Shown piece by piece: positions 11,803-19,054 of a stretch of 62,288 bases of DNA. The position numbers and the translations under genes are program-made. The notes under the pieces were generated by a model, which worked only from the letters and a program-made list of their open reading frames with translations, was not told the origin of the DNA and searched no databases. The stretch's first letter is position 1. Each line of letters begins with the position of its first letter. Origin of the DNA: Kitasatospora phosalacinea (lineage in GTDB: Bacteria; Actinomycetota; Actinomycetes; Streptomycetales; Streptomycetaceae); assembly GCF_000716545.1 (NCBI RefSeq), contig NZ_JNWZ01000041.1:1-62288 (forward strand), given 5' to 3'.

Positions 11803-12705
11803 ATGGATCTGAACGGCAAGGTCGCCGTGGTCACCGGCAGCGGTCGCGGCCTCGGACTCGCCTACGCCAAGGCGCTGGCCGCCGCCGGCGCGGCGGTCGT
11901 GGTCAACGACGTGGACGCGGAGGCCGCCGCCGCGGCCGTGAAGGAGATCGAGGCGGCCGGCGGCCGGGCGGTCGCCCAGGTCGGCGCGGTCGGCTCCGCG
12001 GAGACCGCCGACGCCCTGACGGCCCGCGCCGTGGAGGCGTACGGGCGGCTGGACGTGATGGTCACCAACGCCGGCGTGCTGCGCGACCGGGTGCTGTGGA
12101 AGATGACCGACGAGGACTTCGACACCGTCGTCCAGGTCCACCTGCGCGGCACCTTCACCTGCGTGCGCGCCGCCGTGGCGCGGATGCGCGAGCAGGGCGA
12201 GGGCGGGCGCGTCATCGTGGCCGGCTCCCCGGCGGGCCAGCGCGGCAACTTCGGCCAGACCAACTACGCCGCCGCCAAGGCCGGCATCGCCGCCATGGTC
12301 CGCACCTGGGCGATGGAGCTGGCCAGGGCGGGCATCACCGCCAACGCGGTGATCCCGGTCGCCGCCACCGCGATGACCAAGACCATCCCCGCCTTCGCCC
12401 CGCACGTCGAGGCGCTGGAGCAGCACGGCACGCCGCTGCCGGACAGCCTGCGCAAGGGCGAGGGCTTCGGCACCCCCGAGGACGTCGCCTCCCTGGTCGT
12501 CTACCTCGCCTCGGACGCCTCCGGGGCCGTCACCGGCCAGTGCATCGGCATCGGCGGCGACAAGCTCGCCCTCTGGTCGCACCCGCAGGAGGTCTCGGTG
12601 GCCTACGCGGACGGCGGCTGGAGCGCCGACGCGATCGCCGCGGCCTGGCCCGTCTCGGTCGGGCGGACGCCCGAGACCTACGGCATCCCCGCCCCGCGGA
12701 TCTGA
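11803..12705 (+). CDS. couN: SDR dehydrogenase, probable 3-hydroxyacyl-CoA dehydrogenase of hydroxycinnamate side-chain oxidation (CouN-like)
   Basis: 300 residues. NAD(P) motif TGSGRGLG at 11-18, NAG at 89-91, catalytic S142, Y155 and K159. The ATG at 11803 follows a GAAGGAGA site; the upstream in-frame ATG overlaps the promoter and is rejected. In Rhodococcus jostii the couNOM set performs beta-oxidative deacetylation of feruloyl- or p-coumaroyl-CoA. Here the same three families sit together with the ligase. The predicted step oxidises the 3-hydroxyacyl-CoA to the beta-keto form. Operon with the next three genes. Confidence 0.8.
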   Translation: MDLNGKVAVVTGSGRGLGLAYAKALAAAGAAVVVNDVDAEAAAAAVKEIEAAGGRAVAQVGAVGSAETADALTARAVEAYGRLDVMVTNAGVLRDRVLWKMTDEDFDTVVQVHLRGTFTCVRAAVARMREQGEGGRVIVAGSPAGQRGNFGQTNYAAAKAGIAAMVRTWAMELARAGITANAVIPVAATAMTKTIPAFAPHVEALEQHGTPLPDSLRKGEGFGTPEDVASLVVYLASDASGAVTGQCIGIGGDKLALWSHPQEVSVAYADGGWSADAIAAAWPVSVGRTPETYGIPAPRI

Positions 12706-12718
12706 GCGGCGGCCCCCG

Positions 12719-13612
12719 ATGACCCCCCGGCAGCCGCGCCTGCGGCTCGACGAACTCGTCGCCATCGACGTCCACACCCACGCCGAGGTCTCCGCGAACG
12801 GGCACGGCTCGCTCTCCGCCGAACTCGACGCCGCGGCCGGCGCCTACTTCCACGCCGACCACCGCCGGCCGACCCTGCCGGAGATCGCCGCCCACTACCG
12901 CGAGCGGAAGATGGCCTGCGTGGTCTTCACGGTGGACGCCGAGGCCGCCACCGGCACCCCGGCCGTCCCCAACGAGGAGGTCGCCGAGGCCGCCCGCGAC
13001 AACCCCGACGTGATCATCCCGTTCGCCAGCATCGACCCGCACAAGGGCCGGGCCGGGGCGCGCCAGGTCCGCCGCCTGGTCGAGGAGTTCGGCGTCCGCG
13101 GCTTCAAGTTCCACCCCAACGTGCAGGCCTTCTTCCCGAACGACCGGCTCGCCTACCCGCTGTACGAGGCGATCGAGGAGGCCGGCGCCATCGCGGTCTT
13201 CCACACCGGCCAGACCGGCATCGGCGCCGGCGCGCCCGGCGGCGGCGGCATCCGGCTCAAGTACTCCGACCCGATGCTGGTGGACGACGTCGCCGCCGAC
13301 TTCCCCGGCATGCCGATCGTGCTGGCCCACCCGTCCTTCCCCTGGCAGGACGAGGCGCTGGCGGTGGCGACCCACAAGCCGCAGGTCCACATCGACCTCT
13401 CCGGCTGGTCGCCCAAGTACTTCCCGCCGCAGCTCGTCCAGTACGCCAACAGCCTGCTCCAGGACAAGGTGCTGTTCGGCTCCGACTACCCGCTCATCAG
13501 CCCCGACCGCTGGCTCGCCGACTTCGCGAAGCTGCCGATCAAGGACGAGGTGCGGCCGAAGATCCTCAAGCAGAACGCCGCCCGCCTGCTCGGCCTCGAC
13601 AAGCAGCAGTGA
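12719..13612 (+). CDS. couO: Amidohydrolase-2 family hydrolase, CouO-like (retro-Claisen deacetylation)
   Basis: 297 residues. Metal-site residues are visible: H19/H21 in DVHTH, H162 in FHTG, H204 in LAHPS and D256 in FGSDYP. The last aligns almost by number with Asp257, shown to be needed in Rhodococcus CouO. CouO replaces the thiolase and thioesterase steps, cleaving the aryl beta-keto intermediate so that vanillate or 4-hydroxybenzoate is formed. Thirteen bases separate it from couN and 21 from the ligase gene. Assignment rests on motifs plus gene context; other decarboxylase-like members of the family are the alternative. Confidence 0.8.
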   Translation: MTPRQPRLRLDELVAIDVHTHAEVSANGHGSLSAELDAAAGAYFHADHRRPTLPEIAAHYRERKMACVVFTVDAEAATGTPAVPNEEVAEAARDNPDVIIPFASIDPHKGRAGARQVRRLVEEFGVRGFKFHPNVQAFFPNDRLAYPLYEAIEEAGAIAVFHTGQTGIGAGAPGGGGIRLKYSDPMLVDDVAADFPGMPIVLAHPSFPWQDEALAVATHKPQVHIDLSGWSPKYFPPQLVQYANSLLQDKVLFGSDYPLISPDRWLADFAKLPIKDEVRPKILKQNAARLLGLDKQQ

Positions 13613-13633
13613 CGCAGACGGAGGAGTCCCGCG

Positions 13634-15133
13634 TTGCACAACGACGGCATCGGTTCCTGGCCCGCCCGCCGGGCCCGTAAGACACCGCACCGCACCGCCC
13701 TGGTCCACGAGGGCCGGTCCACCAGCTACGCCGAACTGCACCGCCGGTCGAGCAGCCTGGCCCGGCTGCTGCACCTGCGGGGGGTGCGGCGCGGCGACCG
13801 GATCGCCTTCCTCGGCCCCAACCACCCCGCCTTCCTCGAAACCCTCTTCGCCGCGGGCCTGCTGGGCGCCGTCTTCGTCCCCCTCAACACCCGGCTGGCC
13901 CCGCCGGAGCTGCGCTACCAGCTCCGCGACTGCGGCAGCACCCTGCTGCTGGCGGTGCGCCAGGACGCCGCCCTGCTCGACGACCTGTCCCGGGACGCCG
14001 AGGTGTGGGAAGTCGAGGGGGAGGAGTTCGAGGCGCTGCTCGCCGGAGCCCCCGGCGAGGTGCCGGACCTGCCGGTGACCCACGACGACCTGTGCATGAT
14101 CATGTACACCTCGGGGACCACCGGCCGGCCCAAGGGCACCCTGCTGACCCACGGCAACGTCGTGTGGAACAGCCTCAACGTGGTGGTCGACGTGGACCTC
14201 GCCGGCGACGAGGTCACCCTGGTCAGCGCCCCCCTGTTCCACACCGCCGCGCTCAACATGACCTGCCTGCCGACCCTCCTCAAGGGCGGCACCGCCGTCC
14301 TGGAGTCCGGCTTCGACGCCGAGCGGACCCTCGCGCTGATCGAACGGCTCGGGATCACCTGCCTGTTCGGCGTCCCGGCGATGTACGACGCGATGGCCCA
14401 GGCGCCCGGCTGGGCCGGGGCCGACCTGAGCAGCCTGCGCAACCTGATGTGCGGCGGCGCGCCGGTGCCCGCCCGCACCATGCGCAGCTACCTCGACCTC
14501 GGGCTGGCGTTCGTCCAGGGCTACGGCATGACCGAGACGGCCCCCGGCGTGCTGCTGCTCGACCGGGCGGACGCCCTGGAACACGCCGGCACCGCCGGCG
14601 TGCCGCACTTCTTCACCGACGTCCGGCTGCTCGACCCGGCCGGCGAGGAGGTCGGCACCGGCGAACCCGGCGAGGTGGTGGTCAGCGGCCCCAACGTCAC
14701 CCCCGGCTACTGGGGGCTGCCGCGGGAGACCGCCGACGCCTACCACGACGGCCGGTGGTTCCGATCCGGCGACATCGCCGTCCAGGACCGGGACGGCTAC
14801 GTCCGGCTGGTCGACCGCCTCAAGGACATGATCATCTCGGGCGGCGAGAACATCTACCCCGCCGAGGTGGAGGACGCCCTGCTCGAACACCCCGCCATCG
14901 CCGAGTGCGCCGTCTTCGGCGTCCCCGACGAGAGGTGGGGCGAGGTGGGCCGGGCCGTCGTGGTGCTCCAGCCCGGCGCCACCGCGAGCGCCGAGGAGAT
15001 CCTCGCCCACCTCGACGGCCGGCTGGCCCGCTACAAGATCCCCAAGTCCGTGCGCTTCACCGAAGCACTGCCCCGCAGCGGCGCGGGCAAGCTCCTCAAG
15101 GGGCCGATCCGCACCGCCCACGGGCACGCCTGA
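13634..15133 (+). CDS. couL: Hydroxycinnamate (ferulate/p-coumarate)-CoA ligase, CouL-like
   Basis: 499 residues, ANL adenylate-forming family. The phosphate-binding motif YTSGTTGRPKG is at about 158-168, then GYGMTET, the YxxGRWFRSGD hinge, ISGGENIYPAEVE and catalytic K486 near the C-terminus (SGAGKLLKGPIR). The start is TTG at 13634, chosen because GGAGGAG lies 7 bases upstream and no ATG is available. It activates an aromatic acid through an adenylate to the CoA thioester. Substrate choice is inferred from couN/couO/couM and the vanillate demethylase nearby. Confidence 0.82.
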   Translation: MHNDGIGSWPARRARKTPHRTALVHEGRSTSYAELHRRSSSLARLLHLRGVRRGDRIAFLGPNHPAFLETLFAAGLLGAVFVPLNTRLAPPELRYQLRDCGSTLLLAVRQDAALLDDLSRDAEVWEVEGEEFEALLAGAPGEVPDLPVTHDDLCMIMYTSGTTGRPKGTLLTHGNVVWNSLNVVVDVDLAGDEVTLVSAPLFHTAALNMTCLPTLLKGGTAVLESGFDAERTLALIERLGITCLFGVPAMYDAMAQAPGWAGADLSSLRNLMCGGAPVPARTMRSYLDLGLAFVQGYGMTETAPGVLLLDRADALEHAGTAGVPHFFTDVRLLDPAGEEVGTGEPGEVVVSGPNVTPGYWGLPRETADAYHDGRWFRSGDIAVQDRDGYVRLVDRLKDMIISGGENIYPAEVEDALLEHPAIAECAVFGVPDERWGEVGRAVVVLQPGATASAEEILAHLDGRLARYKIPKSVRFTEALPRSGAGKLLKGPIRTAHGHA

Positions 15134-15177
15134 CCCCGCTCCCCGCGCGCCCGGCGCGCCCCAGGAAGGACCCCCAC

Positions 15178-15633
15178 GTGCCCCGCACCGTCCACGGCCT
15201 CACCGACCTGCTCGCCCTCGGCGCCACCGACCTCGGCCACAGCCAGTGGCTGGAGATCGCCCAGGACCGGGTGAACACCTTCGCCGACGCCACCGGCGAC
15301 CACCAGTGGATCCACACCGACCCCGAACGCGCCGCCCGGGGGCCGTTCGGCGCCCCGATCGCCCACGGCTACCTGACGCTCTCGCTGCTCATCCCGCTGT
15401 GGAGCGAACTGCTCCAGGTCGAGGACGTCGCGATGGCCGTCAACTACGGGCTCAACAAGGTCCGTTTCCCCTCGCCGGTCAAGGTCGGCGCCAAGATCCG
15501 CGCCCACGGCGCGATCGCCTCGGTCGCGGAGGTGAAGGGCGGCGCCGAGGTGACCGTGGACCTGACCATCGAGATCGACGGCGAGGCCAAGCCGGCGGTC
15601 GTGGCCCAGGCCGTCTACCGCTTCTACGCCTGA
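15178..15633 (+). CDS. couM: MaoC-family enoyl-CoA hydratase, CouM-like
   Basis: 151 residues, single hot-dog domain. The R-hydratase motif FADATGDHQWIHTDPERA (about 35-52) has the catalytic D41 and H46, followed by FGAPIAHGYLTLSL. GTG start after CAGGAAGGA. It would hydrate feruloyl- or coumaroyl-CoA to the 3-hydroxyacyl-CoA, the step before CouN. Last gene of the operon; a strong hairpin follows 17 bases after the stop. Confidence 0.85.
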   Translation: MPRTVHGLTDLLALGATDLGHSQWLEIAQDRVNTFADATGDHQWIHTDPERAARGPFGAPIAHGYLTLSLLIPLWSELLQVEDVAMAVNYGLNKVRFPSPVKVGAKIRAHGAIASVAEVKGGAEVTVDLTIEIDGEAKPAVVAQAVYRFYA

Positions 15634-15650
15634 GCCCGGCGCGAGCCGCC

Positions 15651-15700
15651 CGAACGGCGCGAGCGGCCGCCCCGACCGGGGCGGCCGCTCGCGCCGTTCG
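15651..15700. terminator. Strong hairpin terminator after couM
   Basis: A perfect 23-bp stem (15651-15673 / 15678-15700) with a 4-base loop; no T-tract. It should separate the couNOLM operon from the transporter unit. Confidence 0.9.
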
Positions 15701-15710
15701 GCGTCTGGGC

Positions 15711-15746
15711 TGGCGGTGCTGGCGGTGCTGGCGGTGCTGGCGGTGC
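15711..15746. repeat. Four tandem copies of TGGCGGTGC
   Basis: Perfect 9-base direct repeats at 15711, 15720, 15729 and 15738, directly after the couM terminator and about 55 bases before the next promoter. The surrounding 15701-15799 holds no gene. Confidence 0.85.
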
Positions 15747-15799
15747 GGGCGGAGCGCGGAGCGGGCGGCGGGCGGGTGGCGAGCGGCGGCCAATCTTGT

Positions 15800-15837
15800 G
15801 CAGATTATTGACGGCCGACAAAGAGTAGCCCTACATT
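15800..15837 (+). promoter_or_regulatory. Predicted promoter of the MFS gene, sharing the couN promoter motif
   Basis: TTGACG (15808-15813) and TACATT (15832-15837), 18-base spacer. GCAG-N4-TTGACGGCCGACA (15800-15820) matches the couN promoter motif. It implies a 5' leader of about 160 bases before the start at 16005; nothing structured was recognised in that leader. Confidence 0.6.
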
Positions 15838-16004
15838 CGCCGCACGGCCGGTACCCCGCCCCTTCGGCGCCCACTCGAACCGGCCCCCCCGTCCGGTGCC
15901 CCGCCGTTCCCCTCCGTGCGAACGCCGCCCCTCCGGCCCCCGGCCACCGCCTTCGCCCGGGCCCCACCGCATCCCCGCTCGCGCCCTCCCCAGGAGAAGC
16001 ACCC

Positions 16005-17576
16005 ATGTCCACCTCCACCCGCCCGACCGCGCGCACCGAGCAGGGCAGACCCGCCCTCCGGCGCGGCACCCTCGTCGCCGGACTGCTGGCCGTCTGCACG
16101 GCCCAGATCGGCCTGGCCATCCCGGCCACCCTCAACGGCCTCTTCCAGAGCCAACTGCACCCCGTCGGCTCGCAGTTGACGTGGATCTCGGACGCCTTCC
16201 TGCTGCCGGTCGCGGTGCTGGAACTGACCTTCGGCCTGCTCGGCGACCTGCTGGGCCGCAAGCGGCTGCTGGTCGGCGGGGCCGCGCTGCTGGCCGCCGG
16301 CGAGATCGTCAGCACCACGGCCTCCGGCATCCACCAGCTCTGGGTCGGCCAGGCCCTGGCCGGCCTCGGGGCCGCCGCGCTCTTCCCGACCTCGCTGGCG
16401 ATCCTCGCCGCCGGCGCCGCCTCCACCGCTGAGCGGGCCCGGGTCGTCGCGCTGTGGGCCGCCCTGCTCTCCACCGGCGGCTTCGTCGCCCCGCTGATCG
16501 GCGGCATCACCGCCACCTACGGCTCCTGGCGGTGGGCCTTCGTGGTCGTCACCCTGGTCGGCGCGGCCAGCGCCGCGATCAGCGCGGCCTTCGCCACCGA
16601 ATCGCGCGCCCCCGAGGGCCGCTCGCTCGACCCGGCCGGCCAGATCACCATCGGCGTCGGCCTGTTCGCCCTGCTCTACGCGATCATCCAGGGCCCCGAG
16701 GACGGCTGGACCTCCACCCCCGTGCTCGCCGCCTTCGTCCTCGCCCTGCTCGGCCTGGCCGGCTTCGTGGTCGCCGAACTCCGGGCCGCCTCACCGCTGC
16801 TGCGCCTGGACCTGTTCCGCAACCGCTCCTTCGCGGTCGCCTCCGTCATCGCCGTGGTCGGCATGTTCAGCTTCCTCGGCACCGCCTACTCGGTCAGCAT
16901 CCGGCTCGGCCCCGTCCAGGAACTGCCCCCCATGCGGACCGCGATGGCCTTCCTGCTGCTCAACGGCATCGCCCTGGCCATGCTGCCGGTCACCCACCGG
17001 CTGCTGAACGCGGTCGCGCCGCGCCTGCTGCTCGGCTCCGGCCTGCTGCTGATCGCGGCCGGCAACTACTGGGCGGCGGCCCTGCCGGTCCACGACCACT
17101 CCTTCGCCCCGCTGATCGCGCCGCTCGCCCTGGTCGGCCTGGGCTTCGCCGTGACCGTCTCCTCCGTCACCGCCACCGCCGTCACCACCGTGCCCCCGCA
17201 CCTGGCCGGCATGGCCAGCGCCACCACCAACCTGCTGCGCGACTTCGGCTTCACCCTGGGACCCGCCGTGATCGGCGCGATCGCCCTCAGCCGGGCCGGC
17301 GACCACTTCACCACCGCCCTCGGCGCCTCCGACCTGCCCGCCCCGCTCAAGGGCGCGGGCACCGCGATCCTGGAGGAGGGCGGCCCGCTGGCCGTCAACG
17401 GCGCGTCGAACGCGCCGAAGCTCTCCGCCCTGCACCCGCTCGCCGAGAACGCGCTCGGCGCCGGCTACTCGGTCGGCTTCGTGGTCTGCGGCTGCGCCGC
17501 GCTCTTCTCCGCCGTGCTCGCACTGCTGGCCCTGCGCGGCCGGGCGGCGGCCACGGAGCCGGCGCCCGCCCACTAG
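16005..17576 (+). CDS. DHA2-type MFS transporter, probable aromatic-acid transporter
   Basis: 523 residues with about 14 predicted membrane helices, starting near residue 22. The loop motif GDLLGRKRLL (about 82-91) is the major-facilitator signature and the length fits the 14-helix DHA2 group. Most DHA2 members are proton-driven exporters. However, the gene shares its promoter motif with the ferulate operon and occupies the place of couT in Rhodococcus, so uptake or export of hydroxycinnamates is the working guess. The ATG follows AGGAGAAG. Direction of transport is not deducible. Confidence 0.85.
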   Translation: MSTSTRPTARTEQGRPALRRGTLVAGLLAVCTAQIGLAIPATLNGLFQSQLHPVGSQLTWISDAFLLPVAVLELTFGLLGDLLGRKRLLVGGAALLAAGEIVSTTASGIHQLWVGQALAGLGAAALFPTSLAILAAGAASTAERARVVALWAALLSTGGFVAPLIGGITATYGSWRWAFVVVTLVGAASAAISAAFATESRAPEGRSLDPAGQITIGVGLFALLYAIIQGPEDGWTSTPVLAAFVLALLGLAGFVVAELRAASPLLRLDLFRNRSFAVASVIAVVGMFSFLGTAYSVSIRLGPVQELPPMRTAMAFLLLNGIALAMLPVTHRLLNAVAPRLLLGSGLLLIAAGNYWAAALPVHDHSFAPLIAPLALVGLGFAVTVSSVTATAVTTVPPHLAGMASATTNLLRDFGFTLGPAVIGAIALSRAGDHFTTALGASDLPAPLKGAGTAILEEGGPLAVNGASNAPKLSALHPLAENALGAGYSVGFVVCGCAALFSAVLALLALRGRAAATEPAPAH

Positions 17577-17616
17577 GCCCTGCGCCCCCACCCACCCCAC
17601 CGTGATGGAGCCCTCC

Positions 17617-18984
17617 ATGACCCGATCGCCCCGCCGGGCCCTGGCCGCGCTGTGCGCCGCCACCGCGCTCGCCCTCACCGCACCGCTCGCCGCCACCGCC
17701 CCGGCCGCCGCCGCCCCGGCCACCACCACGGCCACCCACTACAGCGGCACTCTGCCGGACGGCGCGACCTGGATCGCCGACAAGCCCGCCCGGTGGAACG
17801 GCGTCCTGCTGCTGTTCAGCCACGGCTTCGGCCCGCTCACCGCCGCCGACGCCCCGTCCGACGCCGCCAAGGCCGAACTCCTCGCCGAGGGCTACGCCCT
17901 GGCCGGCTCCTCCTACGACCCCAACGGGTCGGCCTGGGCCCTCAAGTCCGCCGAGCAGGACCAGTACGCCACCATCACCGCGTTCGGCAGCACCGCCGGC
18001 CGGCCCGCCCACGTCGTCACCGTCGGCGCCTCGATGGGCGGCCTGGTCAACGCCCGGATCGCCCGCGACGGCGCCGGGCGCGTCGACGGCGCGCTGAACC
18101 TGTGCGGACTCGTCGCCGGCGGCGTCGACCTGGAGGACTACCAGCTCGACGCCGAGTACACCCTGGCCTGGTTCTTCGACCGCGCCGACCTGCCGCTGCT
18201 GGTCGACCTGCCCAGCCAGGCCGCCGCCGCCGCGCTGGCCGACCGGCTCACCGCCGCCGTCAACGCCGCCCAGCAGACCCCGGCGGGCCGCGCCCGGATC
18301 GCCCTCGCCGCCGCCTACCTCAACCAGTCGGCCTGGGCGCCGAACCAGGCCCCGCCCGCCCCCGCCGACTACGCCGGCCAGCAGGCCCAGCAGTACCAGT
18401 GGCTGCAGCAGGGCGTGCTGAACTTCATCGTCCCCGGCCGCTACGCCGTCGAGCAGTCCGCCGGCGGCAACCCGTCCTCCACCCGGGGCGTCGACTACGC
18501 CGCGGTGCTGAACAAGTCCTGGCACGCCGACGAGGTCCGGGCCCTGTACGCCGCGGCGGGGCTCGACCTGAACGCCGACACCGCCGCCCTCACGGCCGGC
18601 GCCACCATCACCGGCTCCGCCACCGCCCGGGCGAACCTGACCGCCAGCTCCACCGTCAGCTCGCTCGGCGTCCCGATGCTGTCCCTCCACACCACCTCCG
18701 ACCAGCTCGTCCCGGTCGAGCAGGAGAACGCCTACGCCGCGCGGATCCAGGCCGCAGGCAGGGGGGACCTGCTCCGGCAGGCGTACGTCGCCCGGCAGGG
18801 GCACTGCAACTTCACCACCGCCGAGATCGTGGCGGGCCTGCACGCCCTGGAACAGCGGCTCGTCACCGGATCCTGGGGCACCGCCACCACCCCCGGCGCC
18901 CTGCAGAGCCGAGCCGTCGCGCTCCACCTGGACGGCGCCGCCTTCACCGGCTGGACGCCCTCCCCGCTGACCGGAGTCCGCTGA
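17617..18984 (+). CDS. Secreted alpha/beta-hydrolase, candidate hydroxycinnamoyl esterase
   Basis: 455 residues. Signal peptide about 1-33 ending in an Ala run; hydrolase core with oxyanion LLFSHGFGP (about 65-73) and nucleophile S139 in VGASMGG. A late Asp in TTSDQLVPVEQ and His in RQGHCNF complete a plausible triad. The ATG at 17617 is preferred over 17605 because a GGAG lies 6 bases before it. It directly follows the transporter (40-base gap). A secreted esterase beside ferulate uptake and catabolism genes suggests release of hydroxycinnamates from plant esters. The function is inferred from context; a peptidase of the S33-like group is the alternative. Confidence 0.75.
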   Translation: MTRSPRRALAALCAATALALTAPLAATAPAAAAPATTTATHYSGTLPDGATWIADKPARWNGVLLLFSHGFGPLTAADAPSDAAKAELLAEGYALAGSSYDPNGSAWALKSAEQDQYATITAFGSTAGRPAHVVTVGASMGGLVNARIARDGAGRVDGALNLCGLVAGGVDLEDYQLDAEYTLAWFFDRADLPLLVDLPSQAAAAALADRLTAAVNAAQQTPAGRARIALAAAYLNQSAWAPNQAPPAPADYAGQQAQQYQWLQQGVLNFIVPGRYAVEQSAGGNPSSTRGVDYAAVLNKSWHADEVRALYAAAGLDLNADTAALTAGATITGSATARANLTASSTVSSLGVPMLSLHTTSDQLVPVEQENAYAARIQAAGRGDLLRQAYVARQGHCNFTTAEIVAGLHALEQRLVTGSWGTATTPGALQSRAVALHLDGAAFTGWTPSPLTGVR

Positions 18985-18990
18985 GCCCCG

Positions 18991-19030
18991 GGCCCCGGGC
19001 GGCCGGACCACCGTCCGGCCGCCCGGGGCC
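18991..19030. terminator. Bidirectional hairpin between convergent esterase and GH127 genes
   Basis: A perfect 18-bp stem (18991-19008 / 19013-19030) with a CACC loop, between two convergent stop codons. Confidence 0.9.
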
Positions 19031-19054
19031 GTTCCGCCCCGAGGGGCGGTTCCG

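Noticed and set aside
12530..15127. 865-codon minus-strand frame opposite couNOL
   Set aside because: Runs through three well-defined genes on the other strand; no ribosome site or domain.
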